DNA of 64,000 nt from Lepidostoma basale (Eukaryota > Arthropoda > Insecta > Trichoptera > Lepidostomatidae), in contig JAHDVF020001469.1 in the NCBI GenBank assembly GCA_022606425.2, forward strand, positions 682,001 through 746,000, given 5' to 3'. The notes below the pieces were generated by a model. That model searched no databases, was not told the DNA's origin, and saw only the letters and a program-made list of their open reading frames with translations. Both the position numbers and the translations under genes were made by a program. Below, one piece after another: positions 36,569-47,162 of this stretch (positions within the stretch are counted from its first letter, which is position 1; every line of letters starts with the position of its first letter).

Positions 36569-37150
36569 AATAATTTTATAGTAACTATTTTTCCGTTCCG
36601 CCTTCTCCCCTTACAAAGAAAGTTTCGTGTCAAAGGGATTGTATACCAGAAATATGTCAATATGATCTGTCTATTTTCAATTAGGGTAGCCATACAACGA
36701 TTTTTGTTCCATGCTTCACATGCTAACACAAGGATCGGCACAAGAACGACAATGTGCACTGCCATGTTGTTATAAAGTTTTGCTTGTGGTAAGATAATAA
36801 TATTTTTGTTATTAATCAAAATTACCCTAATGGTCGGATGTTTATTTGCATGTATATTTTCCCTTAAATTTTCTCGTGATTTCATTTTTGTATAAAATGG
36901 AATGCATTCCATATTGGACATTCTACCACCCGTCCAAGTGAAACATAAACTAATGCATTATTTTCCATTAAAACTCCCTGCTGATTTCAAAACATAGAGC
37001 TTACCATCGGGAAAATTCCGCTCACTGGCGACTCGTGGTAGTTTATTTTTGTGTCATTTTGATGCCTCGAAAATACTATACTTTCTCATATCATAATATA
37101 AGTAGGCAAAATCCGAATTTCATCAAAGAAAACGTATGAGAATATTTTGA
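36569..37150. other. Mostly unassigned; LINE-A sliver at 36699-36766 (minus)
   Basis: 'Tgttccatgcttcacatgct' and 'aggatcggcacaagaacgac' is the complement of the LINE-A NGVLVPTLMYGSEAWN segment. The rest is not recognised. Confidence 0.4.
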
Positions 37151-37151
37151 T

Positions 37152-37520
37152 TAATTGTATCTCAATAGAGACGAAGATGTAAATTATTTGGAAACCGCCC
37201 TTTTTACGCCCATCTACACTAGCGCCATCTATTACCAACAGTGGACCTACCAACAGTGAAGTTATTTATAAAAATATTAATATATATACAAGTTCCAAAA
37301 ATTTGTCACACGTGGTGTCGTAAGAAGGGCGGAATGGTGAATGTTGTTAAACATAAAGTGATCGCTTAACCCAATCAATGACAGGTCATAAGTCCTGTAA
37401 ACGCCTCGACTACCATATTCAGTTTCCAAATAATTTACATCTTCGTCTCTATCGAGATACAATTAATCCTTAAATTATTAACCCGCAATGGGTAAAAATC
37501 CAGTATTTGTCTACAAGTAT
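37152..37520. mobile_element. MITE K, copy 2
   Basis: Long terminal inverted repeats: 'aattgtatctcaatagagac' continuing 'gaagatgtaaattatttgga' and its complement at the right. The internal block with 'agcgatcactt..aaccca' lies in the opposite order relative to 'ctacactagcgccatctatt' compared with copy 1. Confidence 0.7.
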
Positions 37521-37801
37521 TTGTATACAAAAAAAAACAAAGAATATTTTGAACACGAGAGAGGAATACTTCTATTCTCTGAGAAATGAATTCGAAACTC
37601 ACACGATGCACATGCCTGAGAACAGTTTTGGATTATTTTGAATCTGATTATTGTGTTGTATGACATTAAACAAAACAAAAAAAACGTGAAACTTAATGTA
37701 GTATTTGGTTTACTTCCTTACTTTTGGGTTGCATCTAATAATTAAATCTTCAGCCATTCGGGATGTAATTTAACTTTCATATTTTAATCATTTCATAATG
37801 G

Positions 37802-38098
37802 GCATCTGGCAAAACCCTACGTGATCGTGTTAGGAATACAGCAATCCGAGAAATCTGCGAGGTCGAAGATGTAGTCAGATGGGGACGTCAAAGACGGCAA
37901 TACTGGCATCAACATGTAGAAAGAATGAGCTCAAATAGGATACCATACATAGCTCTCCATGGAACGCGAAACGGACAACGCCGACCAGGAAGACCCCCGA
38001 AACGGTGGAGAGAAAGCTGGAGTTCAGCGTCTCAAGAGGACCCGCCTGAAATAACAGACTTCTGAGCCTACCAAAAGTGAAGAAGAAGAAGAAGAATT
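37802..38098 (+). pseudogene. LINE-I C-terminal fragment (open frame, no ATG)
   Basis: 88 codons (37802-38065) read ASGKTLRDRVRNTAIREICE, VEDVVRWGRQRRQYWHQHVE, GTRNGQRRPGRPPKRWRESW and SSASQEDPPEITDF, then stop. The HVERM and GRPPKRW motifs mark the C-terminus of a non-LTR element. An AAG-repeat tail ends at 38098. Intact but 5' truncated. Confidence 0.75.
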
Positions 38099-38127
38099 TA
38101 TATAATGGTTTATTTTTTAAACACTGC

Positions 38128-38195
38128 TATTATACGTTATCACAATTTATCTGTATGAGAGTGTCGCAACAGCTGTTGCGCCAACCTGGCCAACC
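38128..38195 (-). repeat. C2 element fragment
   Basis: 'Acactgctattatacgttat' and 'gtcgcaacagctgttgcgcc' are a diverged C2 unit. CAGCTG is retained but CGAAAC is now GCGCAAC. Confidence 0.45.
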
Positions 38196-38197
38196 TG

Positions 38198-38338
38198 TTG
38201 GTCACGTAAAAATTCGAAAGAATCGACGTGCGTGAATGTGGAGGAATATAGAGAGATGGGTCAGGATAGAGTAATGTGGCGGGCCATTCTCTCTGCCTAC
38301 CCCTGCGGGGGATCGGCGTGATGGTTTGTTGTTAGTTC
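38198..38338 (+). pseudogene. LINE-A3 3' end
   Basis: 'Gttggtcacgtaaaaattcg' to 'cagaatagagtaatgtggcg'-like sequence. The terminal hairpin CCCC-TGC-GGGG precedes GGCGTGATGG and a short tail. Confidence 0.7.
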
Positions 38339-38489
38339 TATGTATAATTCCTTTGAAGTTCTTTCTTTCACCCTTTACGTCAATTCGGCTCGCGCTGTTA
38401 TGGGGTAAATAGCTTTAATTTTTACAAAATAATAATTATATTTAACTGGCATAATTGTAGAAAATGTATGCCAGTGATACATAAGTATA

Positions 38490-39190
38490 AGATGTTTTTT
38501 TAGAGGTTTGATTTTTAAACTGGCAACATTGTTTCTACAGACTGTCAATTTGACAGTTGATTTCTAGTCACTATGTTTTGCCATTTCACCATGAATAGAC
38601 TAACGTCAGAACAGCGCTTGCAAATTGTGTTCAGTTCGCCAAACTTATCGTGCACTACGTCCATTTTACGGTCGACATAATCGTCCATCCGAGCAAGTTA
38701 TTCGGAAGACCAGTGATCGTTTTCGCACCACGTACACTCTAGTGCAGTGCTCCACAACCGGTGTGCTGTGAGCCGGATGCAGGTGTGCCGCGGTCAAATA
38801 CAAATACATCATTTAGATGTACTCGTATTTTTTGTTGGCTAACTTTTTTTAGGCCATTCGTGAAAAAATCGAACATCCGATTTTCCCGAATGAGCTAAAA
38901 ATTGTCAGTAACATCTCTGCTGAGCTGATTTTTAGCTAGTTAGCTTTAGGTGTGCCGCCGAATTCTAATTAGAACTTAGGTGTGCCGTAGGTGAGAAAAG
39001 GTTGCGGAGCACTGCTCGTGGATAAAACGCATCCACAAAGACGACAATTGTCGAAAATTGAATTTCACGATTGCGCTTCATTCGAGCTAGCCGTGTCGCT
39101 CATATGCTCGAAATCATATTTAAACAATAATTTCATAACATTATCTGTTAAATAAAGCCAATATCATAGACATTAACATTATTTTAATGT
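38490..39190 (+). mobile_element. Element L (Tc1/mariner-like), split by hAT
   Basis: Left end 'gatgtttttttagaggtttg', then 'aaactggcaacattgtttct'. A transposase start reads MNRLTSEQRLQIV followed by frame breaks (the HTH type often labelled DUF4817). Downstream 'cgcatccacaaagacgacaa' and 'cttcattcgagctagccgtg'. Most of the catalytic region is deleted, leaving about 430 bp of L. The right end is truncated. Confidence 0.6.
38745..39014. mobile_element. Non-autonomous hAT element, 270 bp
   Basis: Ends CAGTGCTCCACAACC and CAGTGCTCCGCAACC (reverse complement). Flanks CTCTAGTG and CTC--GTG fit an nnnTAnnn duplication with TA lost on the right. It shares an internal hairpin around 'ggccattcgtgaaaaaatcg' with the 15000-15584 element. 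Confidence 0.75.
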
Positions 39191-39404
39191 GTTGTTTCTA
39201 CTGAGATAGCAACTTGTCTTTACACATTTAGGTGCAACAAGATGGCGTCGGTCGACGCTGTCATTTGTAATTTCTCATAAACAAAATATGTATTTTGGCT
39301 ATTGTTTCAGTGCTTTTCGGAAAGTAGATAGTTTTAATAAGTTCCATATACGTGTATGTACATCGCAAAGAGTGGTTTATTGTTTTTATGGTGTTTTGAA
39401 ATGC

Positions 39405-40140
39405 ATGTAAAAATGGAGAAAAAAGACACCCAAGGAAACGTTGGTACTGGGAACAAAAAAAAAGGTCCACTCAAAATCATTATACATATGGTAATATATC
39501 AACTGAAGCAAATATGTAAGTACATAATTAAGTTCTAATGCCAACCCTTGTGAAAGGAGGTTATACTTGGTGCTGGAAAAATATGGATGTAAATATAAAT
39601 AAGAAACAAGGGATGGAAAAATAGAAAAAGATATCGGAAGAAGGGTTGGAGCTGGAAACAATATAAATAATGCACTCAAAGCCATTACCGCAAATAGAAA
39701 TATATCGACTGAAGCAAAGATGGCAGTGCACAATGGAGCTATAGTCCTGACCTGTGTATGGAAGTGAAGCTTGGAGTTGGCAGAAGAAGGATGAAAGTAG
39801 GATAATTGCCGTAGAAATGAGGTCACTAAGAAGAATGTGCGGAAAAACAATGTATGATGGAATATCTCATGATGAAGTAAGAAAGGAATGTAATGCGGAT
39901 GAATGCGTGACAAATAATAAAGGGTCACTAAGATGGTTTGGGCATATGGAACGAATGGATGAGGGAAGAATGCTTAAAAATATATTTACAAGTAGTGTGA
40001 ATGGGAAAAGAAGTCGAGGAAGGCCAAGGAAGACATGGCATGACCAAATTAATCAATTACTGAAAGGCGGCCGTGTTCAAAGTAGGAACAATCGACGAGT
40101 GTACATGTCACGATGTGTGAATGTAAAAGGGGCGCGAGAA
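39405..40140 (+). pseudogene. LINE-A1 copy, internally duplicated start
   Basis: 'Atggagaaaaaagacaccca' begins the KMEKDIERRVGAGNK region, which restarts at about 39603. The frame from 39754 reads MYGSEAWSWQKKDESRIIAV, SLRRMCGKTMYDGISHDEVR and RWFGHMERMDEGRMLKNIFT, then RGRPRKTWHDQINQLLKGGR. Truncated before the 3' hairpin. Confidence 0.75.
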
Positions 40141-40212
40141 TTTCGAGCTATTATTGATATTTTGGTGTATTTTTTATGAATTAAAACACAATATTTTACA
40201 ACATTTTGAATG

Positions 40213-40532
40213 TATACAAATCCTCACGTGGGCGATAATCAATATTTAATTAATTTGATCGTGCCACGTTTTCCTCGGTCTTCCTCTATTTCTAGTTCCA
40301 TTTACATCGTTAACATATAATTTTTATACTATTCTTTCTTCATTCATTATTTTCATATGTCCAAACCATCTCAATGATCCTTTCATTATTTTGTTCATAA
40401 CACCGTCATTCGCACCGCATTCACTTCTTTTATTTTCATTCGACACTCTGTCATACACAGAGTATCCACACATTCGTCTGAGAGATCTCATTTCTACTGC
40501 ATTTATTTTACTTTCATTCTTCTATTGCCAGT
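40213..40532 (-). pseudogene. LINE-A2 internal fragment, no 3' tail
   Basis: Complement of NWQ..ESRINAVEMRSLRRMCGY to QINQILNIGHV. Truncated on both sides. A C1-like 'ttttttatgaattaaaacac' precedes it at 40169. Confidence 0.65.
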
Positions 40533-41154
40533 TAAGAAGAAAAAGAAGTATTATTTAGTAATCTACAAAAGAAAATTTCCTTTATGAAATTTAATTCAAG
40601 ATGTCCATTGTGGTTACCCTTATGAAAACGTTTTATTAGAATTATATTTTCGAGTATATAAATATTTTTCCACCCTGTCCCGGTTTTCTGAAAGGGAATA
40701 TCCGCAATCGCGCCAAATTTTCAATGAATATTCGAAATAATGAAATTCCAAAAAAGAAATCAAATGTCATTATTAGAATGACAATGGAACACAGAATTTG
40801 AAAAACAATACAAAACTGATTAATATTCAATGACACTTCCATTTTTAAATATAATGACAATCCGTCTCGAAGGCGAATTTTTGATTACGACTTGTTCTTA
40901 TTCGCCGTTCTATTGTTTCGGGCCCTCCGATTGGCCGGGATATTTATGGTTTCTGATCAAGGGCCAATGGGCGGCCAGACAATCAGCGGACAATGTTTTT
41001 ATTAAAAAGTTATTCAATTATTGTCCCCGTTTCGGCGAGTTTTTTTCATTCGCAGTTTTCGCTTCAATTTTTTTCTCTACCGTATTTTTGGAACGGAAAA
41101 TTATCGTTGGATACAGGGTGTTTTATTTTTTTTGATTAACTAACTATCTATAAT
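40533..41154. other. No gene recognised
   Basis: A GC-richer stretch at 40890-41000 ('cgggccctccgattggccgg') lies in a 101-codon open frame (40830-41135) without a domain or splice context. Left unassigned. Confidence 0.4.
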
Positions 41155-41174
41155 ATTCGGGTGGTGGTCTAGGG

Positions 41175-41880
41175 CAGTGTTTCCTAACCTGTGGTCCGCG
41201 GATATATGTATGGGGGTCCGCAGTCACATCCGTGGAACATTTAACAATAATAAATAAATGCCACCAAAAGTCTCGTAATCATTATCACGGTCTTCGTTTC
41301 GGGATTATTTTCCAGTACCCGACAAAAATAAAAATTGGATATCAAACTCTTTTAACACAGATGTTCCTGATATTACTGTCTTGACAACGGCACAAGAAAA
41401 CCAATCAATAGAAATTTCTTGTGATTCAGCATTGAAATGTTATTTTAAAGAATCCTCTTTATCAAGTTTTTGGGTGAATGTAAAGAAAGATTATAAGGAA
41501 ATATCAGAAGAAGCACCGAAACATTTACTGATTTTCTTAACCACATACCTCTGTGAAAATGCATTCTCTGCTCTTGTTTATACTAAAACAAATACAGAAA
41601 CAGATTACAAGTGGAATCCGATCTGAGACTACAACTTAGTAGTAACATCAACCCAAACATCACTAATGTAGTTTAAAAAAAGCAACACCAACCTTCACAT
41701 TAATTAACCGTGTTAGTGTTTTGCGTTAATTATTAACTTATTTTTTATTTTAAAAAAATTGTATTTGTAGTACTAAAATAAATGGTCCAAAATTTATTAC
41801 TGTTTTTTTACTAAGGGGGTCCTTGAAAATTGTGCTTGATTTCCTAGGGGTCCGCGACTGGAAAAGGTTAAGAAACGCTG
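41175..41880 (+). mobile_element. hAT transposon remnant, 706 bp, with 8-bp target duplication
   Basis: Ends CAGTGTTTCCTAACC and CAGCGTTTCTTAACC (reverse complement). Target duplication GTCTAGGG (41167-41174, 41881-41888) is of the nnnTAnnn type. 'Gggggtccg' blocks lie near both ends. It keeps the C-terminal part of a transposase gene. Confidence 0.85.
41381..41626 (+). pseudogene. hAT transposase C-terminal dimerization remnant
   Basis: The frame contains SSFWVNVKKDYKEISEEAPK, HLLIFLTTYLCENAFSALVY and TKTN. This is the hAT family C-terminal signature (F.TTYLCE.AFS), as in ZBED5-like transposases. The N-terminal BED finger and the RNase-H core are deleted, and a stop follows DYKWNPI. Inactive. 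Confidence 0.75.
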
Positions 41881-42049
41881 GTCTAGGGGAAAGAACGCTT
41901 GGCTCTTGATCCAGGGGACTTGGGTTCAAGCCTGGACACGACCAGATTCCTTCTTCATAATAATGAGCTATTTTCTGCTCACATTGAAGATTGTAAAATA
42001 AATTCTAATATTATTGACAAATCCTTGATGTTAGTCTTTTTTTTAATAA

Positions 42050-42298
42050 AAAAAGCTAACCATTAAGCCGTCTCCCCAAAGGAGCAGATGCTCACTCTCG
42101 CTTTCGTCAACATTCATACATCGTGTCATGCACGCGCGTGTATTTCTCCGACTCCTTACGTGGCCGACATTTAATATTTGATTTATTTGATCGTGCCACG
42201 TGTTCCTCGGTCTTCCTCTATTCCTAGTTCCATTTACATCATTATATACTTTTTTTATCATTCTTTCCGTATGTCCAAACCATCTTAATGATCTTTCG
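42050..42298 (-). pseudogene. LINE-A2 copy
   Basis: Frame RSLRWFGHTERMIKKVYNDV, NGTRNRGRPRNTWHDQINQI and LNVGHVRSRRNTRACMTRCM. The terminal hairpin is partly lost, and no TTAG tail is preserved. Confidence 0.7.
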
Positions 42299-42454
42299 TA
42301 AAAAATCACATAATTATATTAATACCCAAAAAAGATATAAAACTCCATATTAAATACGACAAAACGTTTGTTTTCTAGAAGCATTATTAGTATAAAATTT
42401 AATAAAATATTGTTTATTTGTAGTAAAATTTACTTTATTATATTTCACTTATTC

Positions 42455-42510
42455 TTATATTTTTAACCGGTTTCGGCAGCGCGCTGTCACCTTTCTCTGT
42501 CTTTGTGAAA
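42455..42510 (-). ncRNA. C6 hammerhead-like motif
   Basis: Minus strand: GTGACAGCGCGCTGCCGAAACCGGTT, with helix II CAGC/GCTG, GAAA, and a palindromic ACCGGT in place of helix III plus cleavage site. The CUGANGA core is incomplete. Confidence 0.4.
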
Positions 42511-42602
42511 AAGTATTTTAATTCACATATTATTATATTGTAATGAAAACATAGTTTTATTGAGTTTTTAAGTTAAAATTAATATACATAAAATTATACA
42601 AC

Positions 42603-42757
42603 ATCGGCGACCTTCGTGGCAGAGTGGTAAGAGATCTGACTACCATACCGAAGGTTCCGGGTTCGATTCCCGGTGCTGGCAGTGTGATTGTCATACTGTC
42701 TTTGGTCTGGTGTACAATCTACCAATCACATGTCACGAGAATCAATATATCAGCTAA
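42603..42757 (+). mobile_element. SINE-S, best copy (tRNA-derived)
   Basis: A box TGGCAGAGTGG (42617-42627) and B box GGTTCGATTCC (42660-42670), 32 nt apart, form a pol III promoter within a tRNA-like head. The body is 'cagtgtgattgtcatactgt' and 'tttggtctggtg'. Two more copies (1934, 7299) show it is a repeat and not a functional tRNA gene. Confidence 0.75.
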
Positions 42758-43205
42758 AAACATAGTGTATACAGTAATTGGGTTCAAGCGACCTGTTGTA
42801 TACAAAACAAAAACATTATACTTTTTTAAAGAATATTTCACACCCTGTATAGGGGAAACAGATCGGTCGCTAAGACAATACAATCGTCGATCCTCCATGT
42901 TCTCTCCATCCCCTCACTCCATCCCCTCACCCCATCCCCCGACCGCCGAATTCACTTTTGTTCTTGTCATTTCACCCCTAACCCCCCACGCACCAACACC
43001 CACCTCCCCCCCACCGGTTTTTTTCCCACACCGTTCTTTTGTTTTACCCCCTCTTTTCCAATCGGCATCTTCTCAGTATATACTCTATCCTCACTCTCAA
43101 TTATTCGGCAAGAAAAGTTCATACAATTTTGAATTTCTAGTTTTGGTTAAAAATTTTAATTACAAATACATTATTAACACGGTACAAATACATTATTAAT
43201 ACGGT
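42758..43205. other. No gene; C-rich low-complexity stretch at 42895-43035
   Basis: CCATCCCCTCA-type repeats with no conserved protein. The phrase 'gttcaagcgacctgtt' at 42782 recurs at 52853. A short peptide resembling a GIY-YIG fragment at about 42843-42890 is discussed as rejected. Confidence 0.45.
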
Positions 43206-43207
43206 AA

Positions 43208-43300
43208 CAAATACATTATTAATACGGTAAAACCTCGATATAACGGTCTAATTGGGGGGAGGGGGTATTCGTTACAGCCGAAAGTCCGTTGTATAAAAAT
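43208..43300 (+). repeat. Pogo/Tigger-like terminal sequence
   Basis: GTAAAACCTCGATATAACGG followed by 'gtccgttgtataaaaatagg' is the pattern of Tigger-type ends. No second end identified. Confidence 0.35.
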
Positions 43301-43377
43301 AGGTTTAAAATATATCAAAAAACTTTTTTTTTTTTCAAAATATATACACTGTATTTAGATATAAATAAGCAATAAAA

Positions 43378-43630
43378 ACTAACTAATTATCACTCCATTT
43401 CCTCGGAGGGGTAGGCAGAAAAGACTGATCGCCACAATGCTCTGTCCTGGCATACCTCTCGGGCTTCCTCTACATTCATACATCTTACCATGCACGCACG
43501 TCGATTATTCCGACTTCGAATGTGCCGCCTTTTAGAAATTGATCAATTTGGCCATGCCATGTTTTCCTCGGTCGTTCTCGGCTTCTTTTTCTACTCACGC
43601 TGCTTGTGTACAACTTTTTAACCGTTCTAC
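43378..43630 (-). pseudogene. LINE-A1 3' end
   Basis: CCTC-GGAGGGG hairpin, 'gaatgtgccgccttttagaa' (QLLKGG), and RKRSRERPRKTWHGQIDQFL in the minus frame, up to the TVKKLYTSSV motif. Confidence 0.7.
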
Positions 43631-43779
43631 TAATAAGAAATAACACAAACAAAATTATATTTTCTGTCTTCGGAAACTCGTCGTGAAGTGACGTTGCTGT
43701 TTGATATCGACGCGCTTGCTTTCGGTAACCCTGCTTTGAAAAGGGAATCAAGTTTTGTTTACACTTTTTAAAGTTTTCT

Positions 43780-44010
43780 GTTAACGATGTGAATGGAGTA
43801 CTGAGTCGAGGTATACCAAGGAAAACATGGCATGACAAAACAAATCAAATTTTAAAGGTCGGCCATGTTAGATGTTGGAAAAATCGATAAACGTGCGTAA
43901 CTCTCTGTATGAATGTGGAGGAATCTAGGCAGGTGATTCAGGATAGAGCAGTGAGGCTTTCTATTCTCTGTGTCTACCCCTCCGGGGAAACAGCCTGATG
44001 TTTTTTGTTT
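43780..44010 (+). pseudogene. LINE-A3 3' end
   Basis: 'Gttaacgatgtgaatggagt' (VNDVNGV), 'ggaaaacatggcatgacaaa' and 'tctacccctccggggaaaca'. The TTAG tail is replaced by T-rich sequence. Outward-facing pair with the A1 copy at 43378. Confidence 0.65.
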
Positions 44011-44125
44011 ATTGTTGTTGCACAAACTGATAAAATTAAACTCTTTTACTGTTAACTTTTCAATATACGATTACTAATTTTGTTATAATTATACATTTCT
44101 TGGTAGATGTCCAAAAATAAATAAC

Positions 44126-44492
44126 TGACTAACCATCACACGGTTTCCCTGGAGGGATAGACAGAGAGGATGTACCACCACACCGTTCTGTCCTGATATA
44201 CCTCTCTAGATTCCTCCACATTCATACATCGTAACCTGCACGCTCGTCGATTCTTTCGACTTCGAATGTGGCCGTCTTTCAGTATTTAATTAATTTGGTC
44301 ATGTCATGCTATCCTTGGTTTTCCACGAATCCTCTTCCCACTCACACTGCTTGTATACAACATTTTAACCATTCTTCCCTCATCCATTCGTTTCATATGA
44401 ATAACCCTCTCAGGGATCCTTTTTTAATTTTACTTATGATGCAATCATCTGCCTTACAATTCTTCCTTATTTCGTCGTTCGGTATTGTACAT
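44126..44492 (-). pseudogene. LINE-A1 copy
   Basis: The hairpin stem is mutated (TCCC-TCC-AGGG). Complement of ERMDEGRMVKMLYTSSVSGK with frameshifts, up to the NDEIRKNCKADDC region. Confidence 0.65.
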
Positions 44493-44499
44493 TGTATTA

Positions 44500-44920
44500 T
44501 GTTACTTACTTAGACAGCCGTTGTCATCCACTGCTGGACATAGGTCTCCCCCATACTTCTCCTTGTATCCCTGTCTTGTGCCTTTTACATCCAATCGCCA
44601 GCAATTCTTCTAATGTCATCGGACCATCGTGTGGGGGTTCTCCCTCTGTTTCGTTTGTCTTTACGGGGTCTCCACACTACCACCCTTCTGGTCCATCTAT
44701 CGTCTACCAATCTGGCAACATGTCCCGCAAATGACCATTTAAGCTTCGCTACCCTTGCGACGACATCTGTTACTCCCGACCTTCTACGTAATTCAGTATT
44801 TTTTATCCGGTCTGAGAGTCTTACGTGTAGCATGACTGAGTGAGGGTAAGCGTTTCTGCTCCATATGTCAGTACCGGAAGTACGCCTTGATCGTACATTT
44901 TGCGTTTCAGAGACCGGGGA
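44500..44920 (-). pseudogene. LINE-H copy
   Basis: Frame 44585-44833: MLHVRLSDRIKNTELRRRSG, VTDVVARVAKLKWSFAGHVA, RLVDDRWTRRVVVWRPRKDK and TPTRWSDDIRRIAGDWM. Upstream, in another frame, QGVLPVLTYGAETLTLT. Downstream, the GEVW..MSSSG end at 44520. A common insect LINE C-terminus. One or two frame breaks. Confidence 0.75.
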
Positions 44921-45034
44921 ATTTTACTATGTATTATATATGAACATTAATAAATAAATAAAACTCATTAAAATACATATAAATATAATAAATACGTTTA
45001 ATATGTATAATGTATATTTTGTTTAATTCCACTT

Positions 45035-45085
45035 GATTTTAAGATTTCGACCGGTTTCAGCAGCTCGCTGCAATCTTTTTAGTAG
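45035..45085 (-). ncRNA. C6 hammerhead-like motif
   Basis: Minus strand: AAGATT (helix I), helix II GCAGC/GCTGC, GAAA, CCGG, TC, then GA and AATCTT pairing back to AAGATT. The helices are good. Nothing of CUGANGA remains between helix I and II. Confidence 0.4.
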
Positions 45086-45545
45086 GTAGGCAGAAAGAAT
45101 GGACTGCCACACTTCCTGACATATTTCTCTCACTTCATCAACATTCATACATCGTGTCATGCACGCCCGTCGAATTCTCTAACTCCTCACGTGGCCGACA
45201 TTCAATATTTGATTTATTTGATCGTGCCACGTTTTCCTCGGTCTTCCTCTATTTCTAGTTCCATTTACACCGTTGACATATCTTTTTTACCATTCTTTCT
45301 CCATTCATTCTTTCCATGTGTCCAAACCATCAAACCATGATTCTTTCATTATTTTGTTCATAACACCATATTTCGCACCGCATTCACTTCTTATATTTTC
45401 ATTCGACACTATATCACACACAGAGAATACACACATTCGTCTCGTTCTCATCTCATTTCTACTGCATTTATTATATTGTACTTTCATCCTTCTTTTGCCA
45501 GTTCAATGCTTCGCTTCCATGCATAAGGATCGGTGTTGAGGAGTT
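45086..45545 (-). pseudogene. LINE-A2 copy without tail
   Basis: It starts at 'taggcagaaagaatggactg' (hairpin missing). Complement of SILS..CQE, MTRCMNVDEVREICQE, GRPRKTWHDQINQILNVGHV, MNKIMKES and MCVFSVCDIVSNENIRSECG, ending near NGVL. Frameshifted at least twice. Confidence 0.7.
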
Positions 45546-46991
45546 CCTAAAAAATATATTAGGATATACGAACATGCCAATCTTCCCTCTATATACCCTT
45601 TCAAGGATACGGCTTTTTATTTATGGTAGGATAAGCTTGTACTCGTATTTGAACGAAAAATATTTTTTCATTTTTCGTTATTAACAAAGCATAATCGAGA
45701 TTTTGCCATATTTCAATGCCATGTTTTTGTTCGAAAAATAACTATTTCATTTCCCTCACCACAAACGAAGTCTATAGTAAACATTAGAACTTTTTTATTC
45801 GGATCCAAGTTTTGTACGAAAATATTCGATAACATTCCGAAATCCATCCCTCTCCATTACTCATGTTTGCCGGTCGAAGGGAAAGATGTTTTTATTCCAT
45901 TTTTTTTTTCTCATTTATGTCTTAAGCATTTTTCTTTTTGTTTTTGGCGTGAACGCCTCTAAAGATCGAGGCGCAATCCAGCAGTACTAACATATTTAAT
46001 ATTATTTTTTTACTATTTTAAAACTTACAACACATCTTAACCCTTAACGTACCGTGTTCAAAACAAAACGCTCGCTCCCATGTGGTCAATTCAGTTTACC
46101 GCTAACTTTATCTAAATATCAAGCATATGACTCGATGAATCAAAATTTAATTTATGTCATCTTGTAGGGAATTTCATTAGGAATAGATCGATATCTATAA
46201 CATACATGGATTATTTGAAAAACATATCATTATTAATTTTTTTCTGGAACCATGCGATTTCTGATATGGAATGCGTCACAGCATACGAGCAACTGGCACC
46301 AAGTATAAACTTGTCTCGCGGCCCGCGGCCGGCGGGGCGAGACTTTACGAGATTTTACGTATGATAAAGGCACTTAGGCAAAATGTATAGTACGTTCAAG
46401 ACAACGAGTACGTATTAATATTTGTCCCTTTTGGTAAAGTGTTAATATTTTCACAGTTCTGATATTATTAAGTTGCGTGCTGCGTTTCCGTCCACAGTCG
46501 GTATTATTACGTACCTATGAAAAGGCCAAAGATATAATTTATAATACGTTCAAAACAGCGAGTATGTATTTGTCACTTTTGATAAAGTTGTAAATATTAG
46601 CAAAACAAATTCTACCTTAACACGAATGAAGGTGAGGGCAGTCTTAGAATTTTTTTTTTTTTGGGATGAAGGAAGTAATTTTTTGCTTTTTTTTTATTAC
46701 GAAATATTGAGAACACTTCAATGGAGGATTACAATTTTTTTTATAATATTAGGGTCCATAGGTTTTAAGAAAATCAACTTTAAATTGGCAGTGGAAACTC
46801 AATTGACCACATGGCAACGCGACGGTTAAGAAGTACTTAATTTGGTTTATTGTTTCTTGAACAATGATGTAAAACTCTATATTAAATTATTAATATGTTT
46901 TCCTGCAAACATACTTTACCTGGATCTACCTTAAATATTTTTGTAATTTTAAGAAGTTTGAAGTATGTAAACATTTTTAACATAATAATTT
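45546..46991. other. No gene recognised (1.4 kb)
   Basis: No repeat family identified. At 46304-46350 a GC-rich block is flanked by GTCTCGC and GCGAGAC, a small inverted repeat. 'Tatagtacgttcaagacaac' (46388) and 'tataatacgttcaaaacagc' (46540) suggest an internal duplication of about 150 bp. Confidence 0.4.
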
Positions 46992-47003
46992 ATGAATAAT
47001 GTA

Positions 47004-47150
47004 ACTAACTAACTAACCATCACGCCGTCTCCCCGAAAGAGTAGGCAGAAAGAATGGAATGCCACACTTTAATCGATGCGGCACTCCATCCTTCTCTTTT
47101 CGCCATCGCGAGAGACGCGGTGTGATGGGTTGCGAACCTCATCGCCACTA
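47004..47150 (-). mobile_element. SINE-D, 5'-truncated, 12-bp target duplication
   Basis: Flanked by ATGAATAATGTA (46992-47003, 47151-47162). It contains the tail, LINE-A2-like 3' end and GC-rich head only as far as 'ggtggcgatgaggttcgcaa' (complement). Variable 5' truncation indicates LINE-style mobilisation. Confidence 0.75.
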
Positions 47151-47162
47151 ATGAATAATGTA

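Larger units (their letters stand above)
41155..41960 (+). mobile_element. tRNA-like SINE split by a hAT element
   Basis: With the hAT removed, the sequence reads an A box-like TGGTCTAGGGG, an anticodon-arm-like 'ggctcttgatcc' and a B box GGGTTCAAGCC, the internal promoter of a tRNA-derived SINE or tRNA pseudogene. The body after 'cctggacacgaccag' is unassigned. Confidence 0.55.

Noticed and set aside
42603..42757. Functional tRNA gene
   Set aside because: A and B boxes are present, but the acceptor stem does not close convincingly and related copies at 1934 and 7299 share a non-tRNA body, so it is a SINE.
42843..42890. Peptide PCIGETDRSLRQYNRR resembling a GIY-YIG endonuclease fragment of Penelope-like elements
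   Set aside because: Only about a dozen residues match and the frame continues into C-rich low-complexity sequence. No RT motif nearby.
46304..46350. GC-rich inverted repeat as a terminator or promoter
   Set aside because: Only a 7-bp arm and no adjacent transcription unit.
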